NCBI RefSeq assembly: GCF_965660005.1
Contig: NZ_CBFHYF010000001.1
Coordinates: 77,950 to 141,949, forward strand
DNA: 64,000 bases
DNA from: Porticoccus sp965660005
GTDB taxonomy: Bacteria; Pseudomonadota; Gammaproteobacteria; Pseudomonadales; Porticoccaceae
Direction of reading: 5' to 3'
Below are positions 43,784 through 53,578 of the stretch, piece after piece. Position 1 is the stretch's first letter, and the number at the start of each line of letters is the position of its first letter. Position numbers and translations under genes: made by a program. A model generated the notes under the pieces. That model had not been told where the DNA came from and did not search any database. It worked only from the letters and a program-made list of their open reading frames with translations.

Positions 43784-45136
43784 TCAGGCTGGTCGGGCAA
43801 TCAATACGACAACATCCTCTGTTGACTGATTGATTAATAATGTTTCCAGTCGCTCAGCAGGCAACAAAACGGCCTCCTCCATCAATAGGTGGTGACCACC
43901 CAGCACAACAACACCCTCAACCACCACCAGCAGGCCATAACAACCCGTAGCGGGCAACAAATAACCGGATCCGGGCAGTAAGGTCAGCCGCCATACACGG
44001 AAATCGTCAAACGTCACCACTTCCACCAATAGATATCCCGGACTCTCCTCCAGAATGGCCAACTCTGGCAAACCGGGTGTCTCAAGCGACATCATGGCTA
44101 CTGCCTGCTCGGTATCCCAATGCCCCTGAGTAAGGACTTTCTGGGCGAATGACAAAATCCTTCGCTCATAAACCGGGGTCTGGAATTCCACCGTACGGAC
44201 CCCGTGCTGCAGCGCGTGGGGCATCAACAGGGGGACCTTGACCACATTGCCCACAGAGAGCGGCAACAGCGCTGTAAAGCGGTTCATTTCGTCCCGCAGC
44301 TGGTGTTCCCGTTGCTGCAGTTGCTCTGGCAGCTCACGGAACCAGGCTTGCAGGCACCGTGCCGGAACCGGCACGTTGGCATCGATATCCAGCGCTTCTC
44401 GTCGCTGATCAAAAAGGTCATCGATTTCGCGTCGGACGGTTTCATAACGCTTCACTGCTGCCAGAAAGTCCGCCCTGAAATCATCGTCAGAGGAGTAAGT
44501 CGCCCTCACTTCCGGATCGAAACCAAAACGAATGGCACCCTTGCCTTCCGGCCAGGCATCACGATCAATATGTGTGACGACATAGACCTCGCGTTTTTCC
44601 TCGTGCAGTTCGAAATACAGATCGCCGTAGACTTCCTCCGCCAAGGGATCAAGTATCTTGAGTAAATTGATATGCCGTTCTGCGCCAGCTGCAAGCCGGC
44701 GCGGCCCGACCGATAGCACCCAGGGCAAGGGGCTGCGGGCGACCCCATCACTGATATAAGACTGACCACGCTGCTCGATACCGGTGAACCAGATTTCCCG
44801 TCCCCAGGGCTTGTCAATAGCTACCGGCTCCAGACGCATGGGGCGGTCCAGAAAAAGCAAGGGCAAACCGTAGGCAGCACAGAAATCCCCCAGGTCAAAA
44901 CAATCGTGATCCAGCAATGTCAGCTGATCAGCGAGCTGCTCATCCAGCGCAGTTACTGTAAAGGTGATCCGGCCTTCCAGTTGCTGAAAAATAGCCAGTA
45001 ACTCAATGAGTGGCGAACCGGGCAGATAATACTGCTCATAGGCATAGTGGATAGCCAGACTATCCCAGGGGCTTGCCGACTTGGCCAGCCACTTCTCAAG
45101 AGCGTGTTCAGGATTTTTTGTTCGGAGGATATCCAA
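43784..45136 (-). CDS. phosphomannose isomerase-like cupin protein
   Basis: Protein of 450 residues resembling type I mannose-6-phosphate isomerases in part. A KPWGREIWFTGIE motif (109-121) matches the start of the PMI metal-binding region, and a GDLYFELHEEKREVYVVTHID block (about 168-188) fits the second cupin strand pair with possible metal ligands H and E. The C-terminal part (about 360-450) looks like another beta-sandwich domain. The first 100 residues are unlike PMI. It may be a sugar isomerase relative or a non-enzymatic cupin; not certain. Monocistronic on the reverse strand, upstream of tRNA-Leu. Confidence 0.6.
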   Translation of the reverse strand: MDILRTKNPEHALEKWLAKSASPWDSLAIHYAYEQYYLPGSPLIELLAIFQQLEGRITFTVTALDEQLADQLTLLDHDCFDLGDFCAAYGLPLLFLDRPMRLEPVAIDKPWGREIWFTGIEQRGQSYISDGVARSPLPWVLSVGPRRLAAGAERHINLLKILDPLAEEVYGDLYFELHEEKREVYVVTHIDRDAWPEGKGAIRFGFDPEVRATYSSDDDFRADFLAAVKRYETVRREIDDLFDQRREALDIDANVPVPARCLQAWFRELPEQLQQREHQLRDEMNRFTALLPLSVGNVVKVPLLMPHALQHGVRTVEFQTPVYERRILSFAQKVLTQGHWDTEQAVAMMSLETPGLPELAILEESPGYLLVEVVTFDDFRVWRLTLLPGSGYLLPATGCYGLLVVVEGVVVLGGHHLLMEEAVLLPAERLETLLINQSTEDVVVLIARPA

Positions 45137-45236
45137 GCTGATCAGGTCCGGTTATTTGGCAGCAGAGTCTAACAAAAAAGCCGCTATCTCGCCGAATCAA
45201 TAGTATGTCGATCAAAAGGATCTCACCGTAATCAAC

Positions 45237-45265
45237 TTGACAAGAACCAGATGCACATCTTTACT
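45237..45265 (+). promoter_or_regulatory. candidate promoter of the small lipoprotein gene
   Basis: A perfect -35 box TTGACA (45237-45242), a 17-base spacer and TTTACT (45260-45265, four of six consensus bases) precede the lipoprotein gene by about 70 bases. Spacing is ideal for sigma-70, although the -10 is imperfect. Confidence 0.5.
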
Positions 45266-45334
45266 GAACCTGCCAGGATCTCATAACAATCACACAAGAT
45301 CCCTCAACATCCACCAAACCAGAAGGCTCGTATT

Positions 45335-45613
45335 ATGAACAAATCACGCAAACTACCGGCGTATCTTGCAACAGCTGTGATGGCTGTTTTTTTACTACCG
45401 GGCTGCGCAGAAGATGAGGGGGCCGCAGAACAGCCTGTAATGGAGGAGGCTGTAGAGAATGCCCAACAAGCGATGGAAGAGACCGGCGAAGCTGCTGAAG
45501 AAATGGCAGGAGAGGCAAAGGAAGACATGAACGAAATGGCTGAGGACGCAAAGGAGACATCCGAAGAGCAATGGCAAGAGGCCAAAGAAGCCGTTGAAGA
45601 GACGAATCAATAA
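45335..45613 (+). CDS. small acidic lipoprotein
   Basis: Predicted lipoprotein of 92 residues. The signal peptide MNKSRKLPAYLATAVMAVFLLPGC ends in the lipobox LPGC (Cys24); the residue after the cysteine is Ala, so no Asp+2 inner-membrane retention signal is seen and outer-membrane sorting by Lol is expected. The mature part is almost entirely Glu, Ala, Met, Gln and Lys in heptad-like repeats (EEMAGEAKEDMNEMAEDAKE), i.e. a helical, highly acidic rod. No catalytic residues. Has its own promoter candidate upstream and a strong terminator downstream. Function unknown. Confidence 0.8.
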   Translation: MNKSRKLPAYLATAVMAVFLLPGCAEDEGAAEQPVMEEAVENAQQAMEETGEAAEEMAGEAKEDMNEMAEDAKETSEEQWQEAKEAVEETNQ

Positions 45614-45659
45614 ACAGCCTGATAATGGGGTAAGTAAATTATTCCCACTGCTTACCCCC

Positions 45660-45692
45660 ATAATAAAGCCGGCCCAGGGCCGGCTTTATTAT
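45660..45692. terminator. bidirectional terminator
   Basis: Near-perfect hairpin with 16-base arms (ATAATAAAGCCGGCCC and its complement) around a minimal centre, flanked by A/T tracts on both sides. It lies 47 bases after the lipoprotein stop and 60 bases after the fadA stop, between convergent genes, so it probably ends both transcripts. Confidence 0.88.
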
Positions 45693-45751
45693 GTACGGCA
45701 CGGAGAGATACAAGCGGACAGAATTCACCCGAACATCAATCAAATACTCGC

Positions 45752-46930
45752 TTAGCTCAAGCGCTCAAACACCGTAGTCACTCCCTGCCCCAACCCGATA
45801 CACATAGTTGAAGCCCCAAATGTACCGTTGCGCTGACGAAGAATGTTCAGCAATGTTCCGCTGATCCTGGCACCGGAGGCACCAAGCGGGTGTCCCAGCG
45901 CAATGGCACCACCATTGACATTCACCTTCTGGTCCAGACTGTTCAGCAGACCGAGATCCTTCAATACCGGCAGCGACTGGGCAGCAAAAGCCTCGTTCAA
46001 TTCTACATAATCAATGTCATCAATGGTCAGCCCGGCTTTTTTCAGCGCTGCACGGGTAGCGGGCACTGGCCCATAGCCCATAATTGAGGGATCAACACCC
46101 GCTGCCGCCACAGAGATGACTTTTGCGATCGGCGTCAGACCCAAAGCGACCGCGCGCTCTGCAGACATCACCAACATGGCCGCCGCGCCATCGGTCACCT
46201 GAGAAGACGTGCCGGCAGTAACCGTGCCACTGACAGGATCGAACACCGTTTTCAGTTGCGACAGTCCCTCCAGGCTGGTTTCGGGGCGGATCGTCTCATC
46301 TTCCCGCATTAAATAGAGGCCGCCATTCTCATCATGGGCTTCAATCGGAATAATTTCCTCGACAAAGCGGCCTGCGGCGCGGGCTTCAGCTGCCAGCTGA
46401 TGAGAGCGAACACCGAATTCGTCCTGCTGCTCGCGAGTGATGCCATGAATTCGGGCCAGATATTCTGCAGTCAGGCCCATCATACCCGCAGCCTTGGCAA
46501 CCCTGAGATTCTGTGCCGGATTGGGGTCATGATCATGCGTCATCGGCACATGGCCGAGGTGTTCCACACCACCCACCAGATAAATATCGCCCAGCCCTGC
46601 CACTACATTGGCCGTGGCAATGTGCAATGCCGACATGGAGGAACCGCACAGCCGGTTGATTGTCATCGCAGGAACATGGTGGGGAATACGGGTACGCAGC
46701 GCCGTCATTCTGCCCACATTGAAGGACTGCTCACGACCCTGCATCACACAACCCCAGAGAATGTCATCAATTTCAGCGGGGTTCAGCTGCGGATTGCGGT
46801 CAAGCAACCCTTCAATCAGTACCGCGCCAATTTCATCGGCACGACGATTCCTGAAGGAACCATTTTTCGAGCGGCCCATGGGGGTTCGTGCGCAATCAAT
46901 AATCACCGTATCTCTTGGTTTCAAGCTCAC
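45752..46930 (-). CDS. fadA: acetyl-CoA C-acyltransferase (3-ketoacyl-CoA thiolase) FadA
   Basis: Thiolase subunit of the fatty-acid beta-oxidation complex; it cleaves 3-ketoacyl-CoA to acetyl-CoA. The 392 residues have the active-site cysteine in TINRLCGSSMSALHIA (about residue 92), the GGVEHLGHVPM motif, the second histidine in NVNGGAIALGHPLGASGARI and the catalytic cysteine in ASTMCIGLGQG near the C-terminus. It follows fadB by 32 bases on the same strand, the normal fadBA operon order. Confidence 0.97.
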   Translation of the reverse strand: MSLKPRDTVIIDCARTPMGRSKNGSFRNRRADEIGAVLIEGLLDRNPQLNPAEIDDILWGCVMQGREQSFNVGRMTALRTRIPHHVPAMTINRLCGSSMSALHIATANVVAGLGDIYLVGGVEHLGHVPMTHDHDPNPAQNLRVAKAAGMMGLTAEYLARIHGITREQQDEFGVRSHQLAAEARAAGRFVEEIIPIEAHDENGGLYLMREDETIRPETSLEGLSQLKTVFDPVSGTVTAGTSSQVTDGAAAMLVMSAERAVALGLTPIAKVISVAAAGVDPSIMGYGPVPATRAALKKAGLTIDDIDYVELNEAFAAQSLPVLKDLGLLNSLDQKVNVNGGAIALGHPLGASGARISGTLLNILRQRNGTFGASTMCIGLGQGVTTVFERLS

Positions 46931-46962
46931 AACAAATCTCCTGTTAACCTCCAGTCCGGCGA

Positions 46963-49113
46963 TCAGCCGTAATAACCTCGACCGCTGACGGCCATCTCTC
47001 GCATTGTTTCCGTGGGGGCATAGAGTTTACCCAGATGACCAAAACGATCGGCCATGGCACAGAAATTATCCAGGCCCATCTCATCCATCCAGCGAAAGAT
47101 CCCACCACGAAATACCGGAAATCCCAGGCCATAAACCATCGCCATATCCGCTTCGGCGGGCGAACCCACCACACCGGATTCCAGACAATGGGCCAGCTCG
47201 ATACACATGGGTACCATATAGCGAGCGACAATGTCCTCATCGGTGAGCTGGTGATAGTTGGAGACCAGAGGTTTGAACAGTTCTGCCACGGCATCGTCGA
47301 CAAACTTTCCGGGCTTGCCGCGCCGGTCTTTCTGGTAAAGATAAAAACCCTTGCCATTTTTCTGACCCAACCGGTCGCTCTCAAACAGGGTGCGGGTGGG
47401 TGAAATATCCGCAGCATTTGCCATGCGATCCGGATAGCCCTCCACCATGCTGGGAAAACAGTGTACGGCGGTATCGATACCCACCACATCCATCAGATAG
47501 GCGGGGCCCATCGGCCAACCCCAGGCTTCCATCACCCGGTCAATGTGCTGGTAGTCAGCGCCATTGACGATCATCATGTCAAAGCCGAAAACTGCGGGAA
47601 ACAGCACCCGGTTTACCAGAAAACCGGGGCAGTCATTCACCACAACGGGTTTCTTGCCCAACGCCAGTGCATGGGCCACGATGGTGCCCACCGTCTCATC
47701 GGAAGTCTTGCTGCCGCGAATCACTTCTACCAGAGGCATGGCGTGAACCGGATTGAAGAAATGCATGCCACAGAAATTCTCCGGCCGCTTCAGATTTTCA
47801 GCCAGCACATCAATGGAAATCGTCGAGGTGTTGGATACCAGAATAGCATCCGGCTGAAGTCGCCCTTCAACGTCCGGTAAAACCATACTTTTGACCTTGA
47901 CGTTCTCCACCACGGCTTCAATCACAATATCGGTATGCTCGATCCCGTCGTAGCTCAGCGAGGGCATAATTCTCGATAGCACGGAGCCTGATTCCAGTGG
48001 CGTCATTTGACCACGTTCCACCCGCTTGACCAGTAGCTTGTTCGCCTCGCTCATGCCCAATGCCAGAGAGTCCGTATTGATATCTTTCATCAGCACCGAA
48101 AAACCCTTGATGGCATTCTGATAGGCGATACCGCCGCCCATGATGCCCGCCCCCAGAGCCGTGGCATGAGTGATCGATTTAGCGGCCTGTTTGGCGTATT
48201 TTTTCGCCACACCACTGATCAGCTGGTCGTTGAGAAACACACCCACCAATGCCCGGCACTGCGGTGTCTGTGTCAGGTCGCTGAACGCTTCAAATTCAAC
48301 CTCAAGGGCCTCATCACGGCACATTTCGGCGGCCTGCGACAGAACATCCACCGCCGCCAGAGGTGCGGGGTAGTTACTGCCGGCCTTCGCCAGAACCGCG
48401 GCGCGACTGGTGTGTACAGACATTCCGAGCTCAATCGTATTGAGCTGCAGGGGTGCCTGCTTGCACTGGCGACGGGTCTTGTAATCGAGCTCGCCACTGG
48501 CGGCGCTCATCAACATGTTCAGCGCTTCATCCTTCAATAGATCCGGCTCAACCACAGCATCCACAGCACCATCGGCCAGGGCTGCCGCCGCTTTTTTGTG
48601 CTGCCCTCCGGCAATCCACTCCACCGCATTGTCAAAACCGATCAGGCGCGGCAATCTGACCGTCCCACCCCAACCGGGAATAATACCCAGCGTGGTTTCC
48701 GGCAGGCCGACCTGTGCCCTGCTCGACATCACCCGGAAATCACAGGCGAGGCAGACCTCAAAGCCGCCACCCAGGGCAAAGCTATTGATGGCCACCACCG
48801 ATGGAAATGGCAATGCTTCAATTTGGTTAAATGCTTGATTGGCAGGTGCGAGAAACTTGCGGCGATCGGCTTCACTGCCCTTGAATGCCTCGCCGAATTC
48901 CGTGATATCGGCTCCGGCCACAAACACCCCTTTACCACTGGTCACCAGCAACCCTTTGACCCCGGTTTTTTCCGACAACAGCGCGAGTGCATCCAGTAAC
49001 TCCCGTAGCGTAGCCTGGTTAAAAACATTGACCGAGCTCTGCTGTGCGTTGAAGTGCAGTTCCACAAAACCGCTTTTGAGCGGCTGTAAACTGAGAGTAT
49101 TCCCCTGAAACAT
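46963..49113 (-). CDS. fadB: fatty acid oxidation complex subunit alpha FadB
   Basis: Multifunctional beta-oxidation protein with enoyl-CoA hydratase/isomerase and 3-hydroxyacyl-CoA dehydrogenase activities. From MFQGNTLSLQPLKSGF the product is 716 residues: an N-terminal crotonase domain (GKGVFVAGADITEFGEAF, SFALGGGFEVCLACDFRVMS, GLPETTLGIIPGWGGTVRLPRL), then the dehydrogenase domain with the NAD fold (ALGAGIMGGGIAYQNAIKG) and FCGMHFFNPVHAMPLVEVIRG. The ATG at 49113 has AGGAG 5-9 bases upstream; the frame runs 47 codons further but without homology. First gene of fadBA. Confidence 0.96.
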   Translation of the reverse strand: MFQGNTLSLQPLKSGFVELHFNAQQSSVNVFNQATLRELLDALALLSEKTGVKGLLVTSGKGVFVAGADITEFGEAFKGSEADRRKFLAPANQAFNQIEALPFPSVVAINSFALGGGFEVCLACDFRVMSSRAQVGLPETTLGIIPGWGGTVRLPRLIGFDNAVEWIAGGQHKKAAAALADGAVDAVVEPDLLKDEALNMLMSAASGELDYKTRRQCKQAPLQLNTIELGMSVHTSRAAVLAKAGSNYPAPLAAVDVLSQAAEMCRDEALEVEFEAFSDLTQTPQCRALVGVFLNDQLISGVAKKYAKQAAKSITHATALGAGIMGGGIAYQNAIKGFSVLMKDINTDSLALGMSEANKLLVKRVERGQMTPLESGSVLSRIMPSLSYDGIEHTDIVIEAVVENVKVKSMVLPDVEGRLQPDAILVSNTSTISIDVLAENLKRPENFCGMHFFNPVHAMPLVEVIRGSKTSDETVGTIVAHALALGKKPVVVNDCPGFLVNRVLFPAVFGFDMMIVNGADYQHIDRVMEAWGWPMGPAYLMDVVGIDTAVHCFPSMVEGYPDRMANAADISPTRTLFESDRLGQKNGKGFYLYQKDRRGKPGKFVDDAVAELFKPLVSNYHQLTDEDIVARYMVPMCIELAHCLESGVVGSPAEADMAMVYGLGFPVFRGGIFRWMDEMGLDNFCAMADRFGHLGKLYAPTETMREMAVSGRGYYG

Positions 49114-49275
49114 GGGTGCTCCTATCCTGATAAAGTGGTAGTGATTTAAGGCCACGGGTTGACAATGCGAGTCAGCGAACCGTCGCGAGATAGTATGCAG
49201 GGCCAAAACGACCGGCAAAGGGCTTTTGTGACCCATGGGTACTGCCCGTGGCACGTCTGTGTATCATTTTTATCA

Positions 49276-49938
49276 TCATAAACCACGATCAGGCTTTCTG
49301 AACAAAATCACATCATCCTCCGGTTGCTCCATGTCAGCCAGCCATTGAGCGCGAAGGTATTCCATCGTGGTCAAACTGAAAAAACGGATATGGGTCGGGT
49401 CATTCTTGTAATGCCAGCGTTCAAATGATGCCTTGTCGCGTACCAGCTTGGTCATCAGGCCAAGCCAGCCGCCCGATTCCAGCATCGTCCAGAGGTGGCC
49501 CAGCACCTCGCCGGGACGAGACAGATGCTCCACCACCTCCGTGGCTGTAATGAAATCATAGCGATTGGTCAATACCGACCTATCCGGCGCATAGTAAATG
49601 TCGTAAATCGCCATATCAAAACCCGCCTCCTCCAGCATTACCGAGAGCGTCGGCCCCGGCCCGGCACCAAAATCCAGCCCACGGCTTCCCGGGACAAGCC
49701 TGTTCATCAAGGGATTGCAGAGGCGTCCGAGAAATGCCCGGTAGCGCTGATCTTCCGGGTTATTCTCATGGAGATCGTAATGGCACTTTTCCTGCGCTGG
49801 CGGGAGCTGCTGCCCGAGCGGAACAAACACCAGCTGGCAGTGCCCACACTGTAAGTAGTCCCGTTGCCGATCGGACCAGTAATGCGCCACTGCCCGGTCA
49901 CCACAGAGCAGGCAGTTCATACCCTCATTGTCAGCCAT
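49276..49938 (-). CDS. class I SAM-dependent methyltransferase with N-terminal zinc ribbon
   Basis: Methyltransferase of unknown target, 220 residues. The N-terminus has two Cys pairs (NCLLCGDRAV and LQCGHCQLVF), a zinc ribbon as seen in sugar or small-molecule C-methyltransferases. Then comes the SAM-binding motif GLDFGAGPGPTLSVMLEEAGFDMAIYD, the acidic post-I strand, and ITATEVVEHLSRPGEVL (motif II region). A SAM-binding role is well supported; substrate is not. It is on the reverse strand upstream of fadB (162-base gap) and divergent from tex. Confidence 0.82.
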   Translation of the reverse strand: MADNEGMNCLLCGDRAVAHYWSDRQRDYLQCGHCQLVFVPLGQQLPPAQEKCHYDLHENNPEDQRYRAFLGRLCNPLMNRLVPGSRGLDFGAGPGPTLSVMLEEAGFDMAIYDIYYAPDRSVLTNRYDFITATEVVEHLSRPGEVLGHLWTMLESGGWLGLMTKLVRDKASFERWHYKNDPTHIRFFSLTTMEYLRAQWLADMEQPEDDVILFRKPDRGL

Positions 49939-50036
49939 ATTTTAATCTCGGGGACAAGTCTGTTTCGGGACGGGCGAATCGCCCATAATCGCGCCCTTAC
50001 TTTGTCATTATCGGCAGTCCTGCGACACATAACACG

Positions 50037-52358
50037 ATGGGCAATATGAATAAGATCCAGCACCAGATCGCCACAGAAATCAATGTCAAACCCGCCCAGG
50101 TGGCCGCGGCCATGCAGCTGCTGGACGAGGGCGCGACGGTACCGTTTATCTCCCGTTACCGCAAGGAAGTGACCGGAGGATTGGATGACACACAGCTTCG
50201 CACGCTGGAGGAACGGCTCGGCTATCTGCGCGAGCTGGAAGACCGCCGATCCACCATTCTCAGCAGGATTGACGAACAGGGCAAACTCAGCCCTGAACTC
50301 AAAAATGCCATTCTTCATGCCGACACCAAAACCCGGCTGGAAGACCTTTACCTGCCCTACAAACCCAAGCGCCGCACCAAGGGTCAAATTGCCATCGAAG
50401 CGGGTCTGGAACCGCTGGCAGATGCACTGCTCAGTGACCCAGGCCTGAATCCCGAGCATCAAGCCCAGGCCTATATCAATCCGGAACTGGGTATCGCAGA
50501 CAGCAAAGCCGTACTGGATGGAGCCAAATATATCCTGATGGAACGGTTCAGCGAGGATGCCGATCTGATTGACCAGCTGCGTCGCTACCTGGCCGAGGAA
50601 GCCAGCCTCAGCGCCACACTGATGGCCGGCAAGGAACAGGATGGCGAGAAGTTCCGCGACTATTTCGAGCACAGTGAACCGCTGAAGAGCACCCCCTCAC
50701 ACCGCGCACTGGCCATGTTCCGCGGCCGTCGCGAAGGCATTCTCTCCATCAAGGTAGACGTTGCTTGCGAAGATACGGACAAACATCCCTGCCAAACCAT
50801 AATCGCCCGCCACATGGCTATCGAACATCACAACCGCCCCGCCGATGACTGGCTGGCCGAGGTCGTGTGCTGGACCTGGAAAGTCAAACTGCATGTACAT
50901 ATCGAAACGGATCTGCTAGCAGAACTGCGACAGCGGGCCGAAGCCGATGCCATCGGCGTGTTTGCTGCCAACATGAAAGATCTGCTGCTGGCCGCTCCGG
51001 CGGGACAGAAAGCCACCATCGGACTCGATCCCGGCCTTCGCACCGGGGTCAAAGTGGCCGTGGTGGACAGCACGGGAAAAGTTGTCGATCACGATGCCAT
51101 TTTTCCGACCCCACCCCAGAACAAAACTCGGGAAGCCGAAGCCAAGCTGCTGGCATTCTGCCACAAATACCAGATCGCATTGATCGCCATCGGCAATGGT
51201 ACCGCCAGCCGGGAGACCGAACGCTTCGTCAGGGGGATGCTGAAAAACCATCCGGAACTCGCCACACAGGCTGTGGTGGTGAATGAATCCGGCGCCTCCG
51301 TGTATTCAGCGTCCGAATTTGCCGCAGGCGAGTTCCCCCATCTGGACGTCACCATTCGCGGCGCCATTTCCATCGCCCGGCGCCTGCAGGACCCGCTGGC
51401 AGAATTGGTAAAAATTGACCCGAAATCCATCGGAGTCGGCCAGTATCAGCACGATGTCAGTCAGGTTGAACTGTCCCGCAGCCTGAATACCGTGGTGGAG
51501 GATTGCGTGAATGCCGTCGGTGTCGAGGTAAATACCGCCTCCGCCACTCTGCTCAATCGGGTGGCGGGCCTGAACCAGACCATCGCCGACAATATCGTGG
51601 CTTTTCGGGATGAGCACGGCCCATTCAAAAACCGTGCCGCCTTGAAAAAAGTGCCCCGACTGGGCGACAAAAGCTTCGAGCAGGCCGCCGGGTTTTTGCG
51701 GGTCGCCAATGGCGACAACCCGCTGGACGCCTCCGCTGTTCACCCGGAAAGCTACCCGCTGGTTTCGCGCATGGCGCAGGATCTGGGCAAGCCCATTCAG
51801 TCACTGATCGGCGACAGCGCCACCCTGCGCACCATCCCGGCAAAAAACTATGCGGATGAACGGTTCGGCTTGCCCACCATCACGGATATTCTCAGTGAAC
51901 TGGACAAACCCGGCCGCGACCCGCGCCCGGAATTCAGGACCGCCACCTTCAAGGACGGTGTTGAAACCCTGAAGGATCTGCAACCGGGGATGATTCTGGA
52001 GGGCACGGCCACCAACATCACCAGCTTCGGTGCATTTGTTGACATTGGCGTACATCAGGATGGACTGGTACATATCTCGGCACTGGCAGACAAATTTATC
52101 AGGGATCCAAGAGAGGTCGTCAAGGCTGGCGATACCGTGCGAGTCAAAGTCCTGGAAGTGGATATTCCCCGCAAACGTATTGCCCTGACCATGCGGCTGG
52201 GCGACGAACCGACCAACAGCAACGGTCCACCAGAAAGTCCCCGCCAAATCAGCAAGGCCGGCAAGGCGCGTCCTGACAAAACCAGGCAGCCCGCGGAGCC
52301 GCCCAACAGGACGGGCACCCTCGGCGCACTGTTCACCGAGGCACTGAAAAAACAGTGA
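50037..52358 (+). CDS. tex: RNA-binding transcriptional accessory protein Tex
   Basis: Conserved nucleic-acid-binding factor linked to transcription processes. The 773 residues show the N-terminal helical Tex domain (GATVPFISRYRKEVTGGLDDTQLRTLEERLGYLRELEDRR), a YqgF/RNase H-like domain (ATIGLDPGLRTGVKVAVVDSTGKVVDH), the helix-hairpin-helix region (VEVNTASATLLNRVAGLNQTIADNIVAFRDEHGPFKNR) and a C-terminal S1 RNA-binding domain (GMILEGTATNITSFGAFVDIGVHQDGLVHISALADKFI). The basic tail after S1 is longer than usual. Start could be ATG 50037 or 50046. Monocistronic. Confidence 0.95.
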   Translation: MGNMNKIQHQIATEINVKPAQVAAAMQLLDEGATVPFISRYRKEVTGGLDDTQLRTLEERLGYLRELEDRRSTILSRIDEQGKLSPELKNAILHADTKTRLEDLYLPYKPKRRTKGQIAIEAGLEPLADALLSDPGLNPEHQAQAYINPELGIADSKAVLDGAKYILMERFSEDADLIDQLRRYLAEEASLSATLMAGKEQDGEKFRDYFEHSEPLKSTPSHRALAMFRGRREGILSIKVDVACEDTDKHPCQTIIARHMAIEHHNRPADDWLAEVVCWTWKVKLHVHIETDLLAELRQRAEADAIGVFAANMKDLLLAAPAGQKATIGLDPGLRTGVKVAVVDSTGKVVDHDAIFPTPPQNKTREAEAKLLAFCHKYQIALIAIGNGTASRETERFVRGMLKNHPELATQAVVVNESGASVYSASEFAAGEFPHLDVTIRGAISIARRLQDPLAELVKIDPKSIGVGQYQHDVSQVELSRSLNTVVEDCVNAVGVEVNTASATLLNRVAGLNQTIADNIVAFRDEHGPFKNRAALKKVPRLGDKSFEQAAGFLRVANGDNPLDASAVHPESYPLVSRMAQDLGKPIQSLIGDSATLRTIPAKNYADERFGLPTITDILSELDKPGRDPRPEFRTATFKDGVETLKDLQPGMILEGTATNITSFGAFVDIGVHQDGLVHISALADKFIRDPREVVKAGDTVRVKVLEVDIPRKRIALTMRLGDEPTNSNGPPESPRQISKAGKARPDKTRQPAEPPNRTGTLGALFTEALKKQ

Positions 52359-52471
52359 CCGGGCAAATCCTCCGCTCCAGGCAGGCTTCACAGGTCAAGG
52401 GATAAGGTGATCGACTTGGGTTGTTGATCAGGTTTGATCAACAGGCCATCCGGATTTTACAAAGCGTTACA

Positions 52472-53554
52472 TTAAGCGGACGACCAGTTGATCGAATAAT
52501 CTTTTTCCCTCAACAACCGCAGGCAGGCGGTGGCGGCATCAAGGTCATACAGCTTGCCAGCATTCGACTCAATTTCAGCCAGTGCCACTTCAATGCCGAG
52601 GGCGGGACGGTAAGGTCGATGTGACGCCATCGACTCCACCACATCGGCAATGGCGGTGATGCGCGCCTCAATGATGATCTGCTGGTCTTTCAGTCCCTGG
52701 GGGTAACCGCTGCCATCGATTCGCTCATGGTGCTGTCTGGCAATATCAGCCACCGGCCAGGGGAAAGGGATGTTTTTCAACACCTGGCAACCGAACTCGG
52801 CATGCTCTTTAATCAGCTCATATTCGCTAGCACTTAATCTTTTCGGTTTCACCAGAATTTCTGTGGGAACGGCGATTTTACCGATATCGTGCAGCAATCC
52901 TGCCATACGTAAGCCCTCCTGAAACCGCTTATCAAAACCCATTTCAGCCGCAATCGCTGCGGCAATTACACCAACCCGCTTTTCATGGCCCGCTGTATAG
53001 GGATCCCGCAGTTCGGTTAATTTGGCGACAGTATCGACCGTGTTGAATATAGCCTGCTCCAACTGAGCGGCATATTGGCGGGCATCCTGCTCCAGCCGAT
53101 ACGGCTCGCTGACATCGGTCCAGACGCCGATAAAACGAGTCCCTGATGAGACAGCAAGTTGATGCAATTCATCCTGAACCATAATATGGGAACCATTGGC
53201 ATGACGGAATCGATATTCATGCATGCCACCGCCCTTTCGAAATATCTCCTCGGCTCGCATCACACACCGATCGAAGTCATCGGGGTGTAAATGTTCTTCC
53301 CACCACCCCTTGGTCAGGATATCTTTCGCTGAAAATTGCAATATTTTCTGAATATTTTCGCTCACCCATATGACCCTTTGATCCTCCGGCGTTCCTTCCA
53401 GCACATAGACGATAACGGGGATGGCAGCAAAAAATTGCGGCAGGTTAAAAAACTCTAATTCAGAGGCAATTTCAGCCTGAATTGCAGGTTTTTCGGAGTC
53501 CTCAAGTCTGTATAGCATAAAACAAAGCAGCAGTGACATCAGTACCACAAACAA
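52472..53554 (-). CDS. PAS / HD-GYP cyclic-di-GMP phosphodiesterase-like protein (5'-truncated)
   Basis: Probable cyclic-di-GMP phosphodiesterase. This frame of 360 residues begins at a TTG inside a membrane span (VVLMSLLLCFML), then a PAS domain (about 45-150, with WWEEHLHPDDFDRCVMRAE and EYRFRHANGSHIMV), and a complete HD-GYP domain: H190 in AGHEKR, HD at 222-223 in LLHDIGKIAVP, and HHERIDGSGYP at 275-285. The catalytic residues are intact. The true 5' end lies upstream, beyond an in-frame amber codon at 53579-53581 (see the fragment entry), so the natural protein would be about 408 residues with two membrane spans. Whether a TTG restart makes a product is unknown. Confidence 0.85.
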   Translation of the reverse strand: MFVVLMSLLLCFMLYRLEDSEKPAIQAEIASELEFFNLPQFFAAIPVIVYVLEGTPEDQRVIWVSENIQKILQFSAKDILTKGWWEEHLHPDDFDRCVMRAEEIFRKGGGMHEYRFRHANGSHIMVQDELHQLAVSSGTRFIGVWTDVSEPYRLEQDARQYAAQLEQAIFNTVDTVAKLTELRDPYTAGHEKRVGVIAAAIAAEMGFDKRFQEGLRMAGLLHDIGKIAVPTEILVKPKRLSASEYELIKEHAEFGCQVLKNIPFPWPVADIARQHHERIDGSGYPQGLKDQQIIIEARITAIADVVESMASHRPYRPALGIEVALAEIESNAGKLYDLDAATACLRLLREKDYSINWSSA

Positions 53555-53578
53555 CAGTCCTTTAAGGGTGCTGACCCA

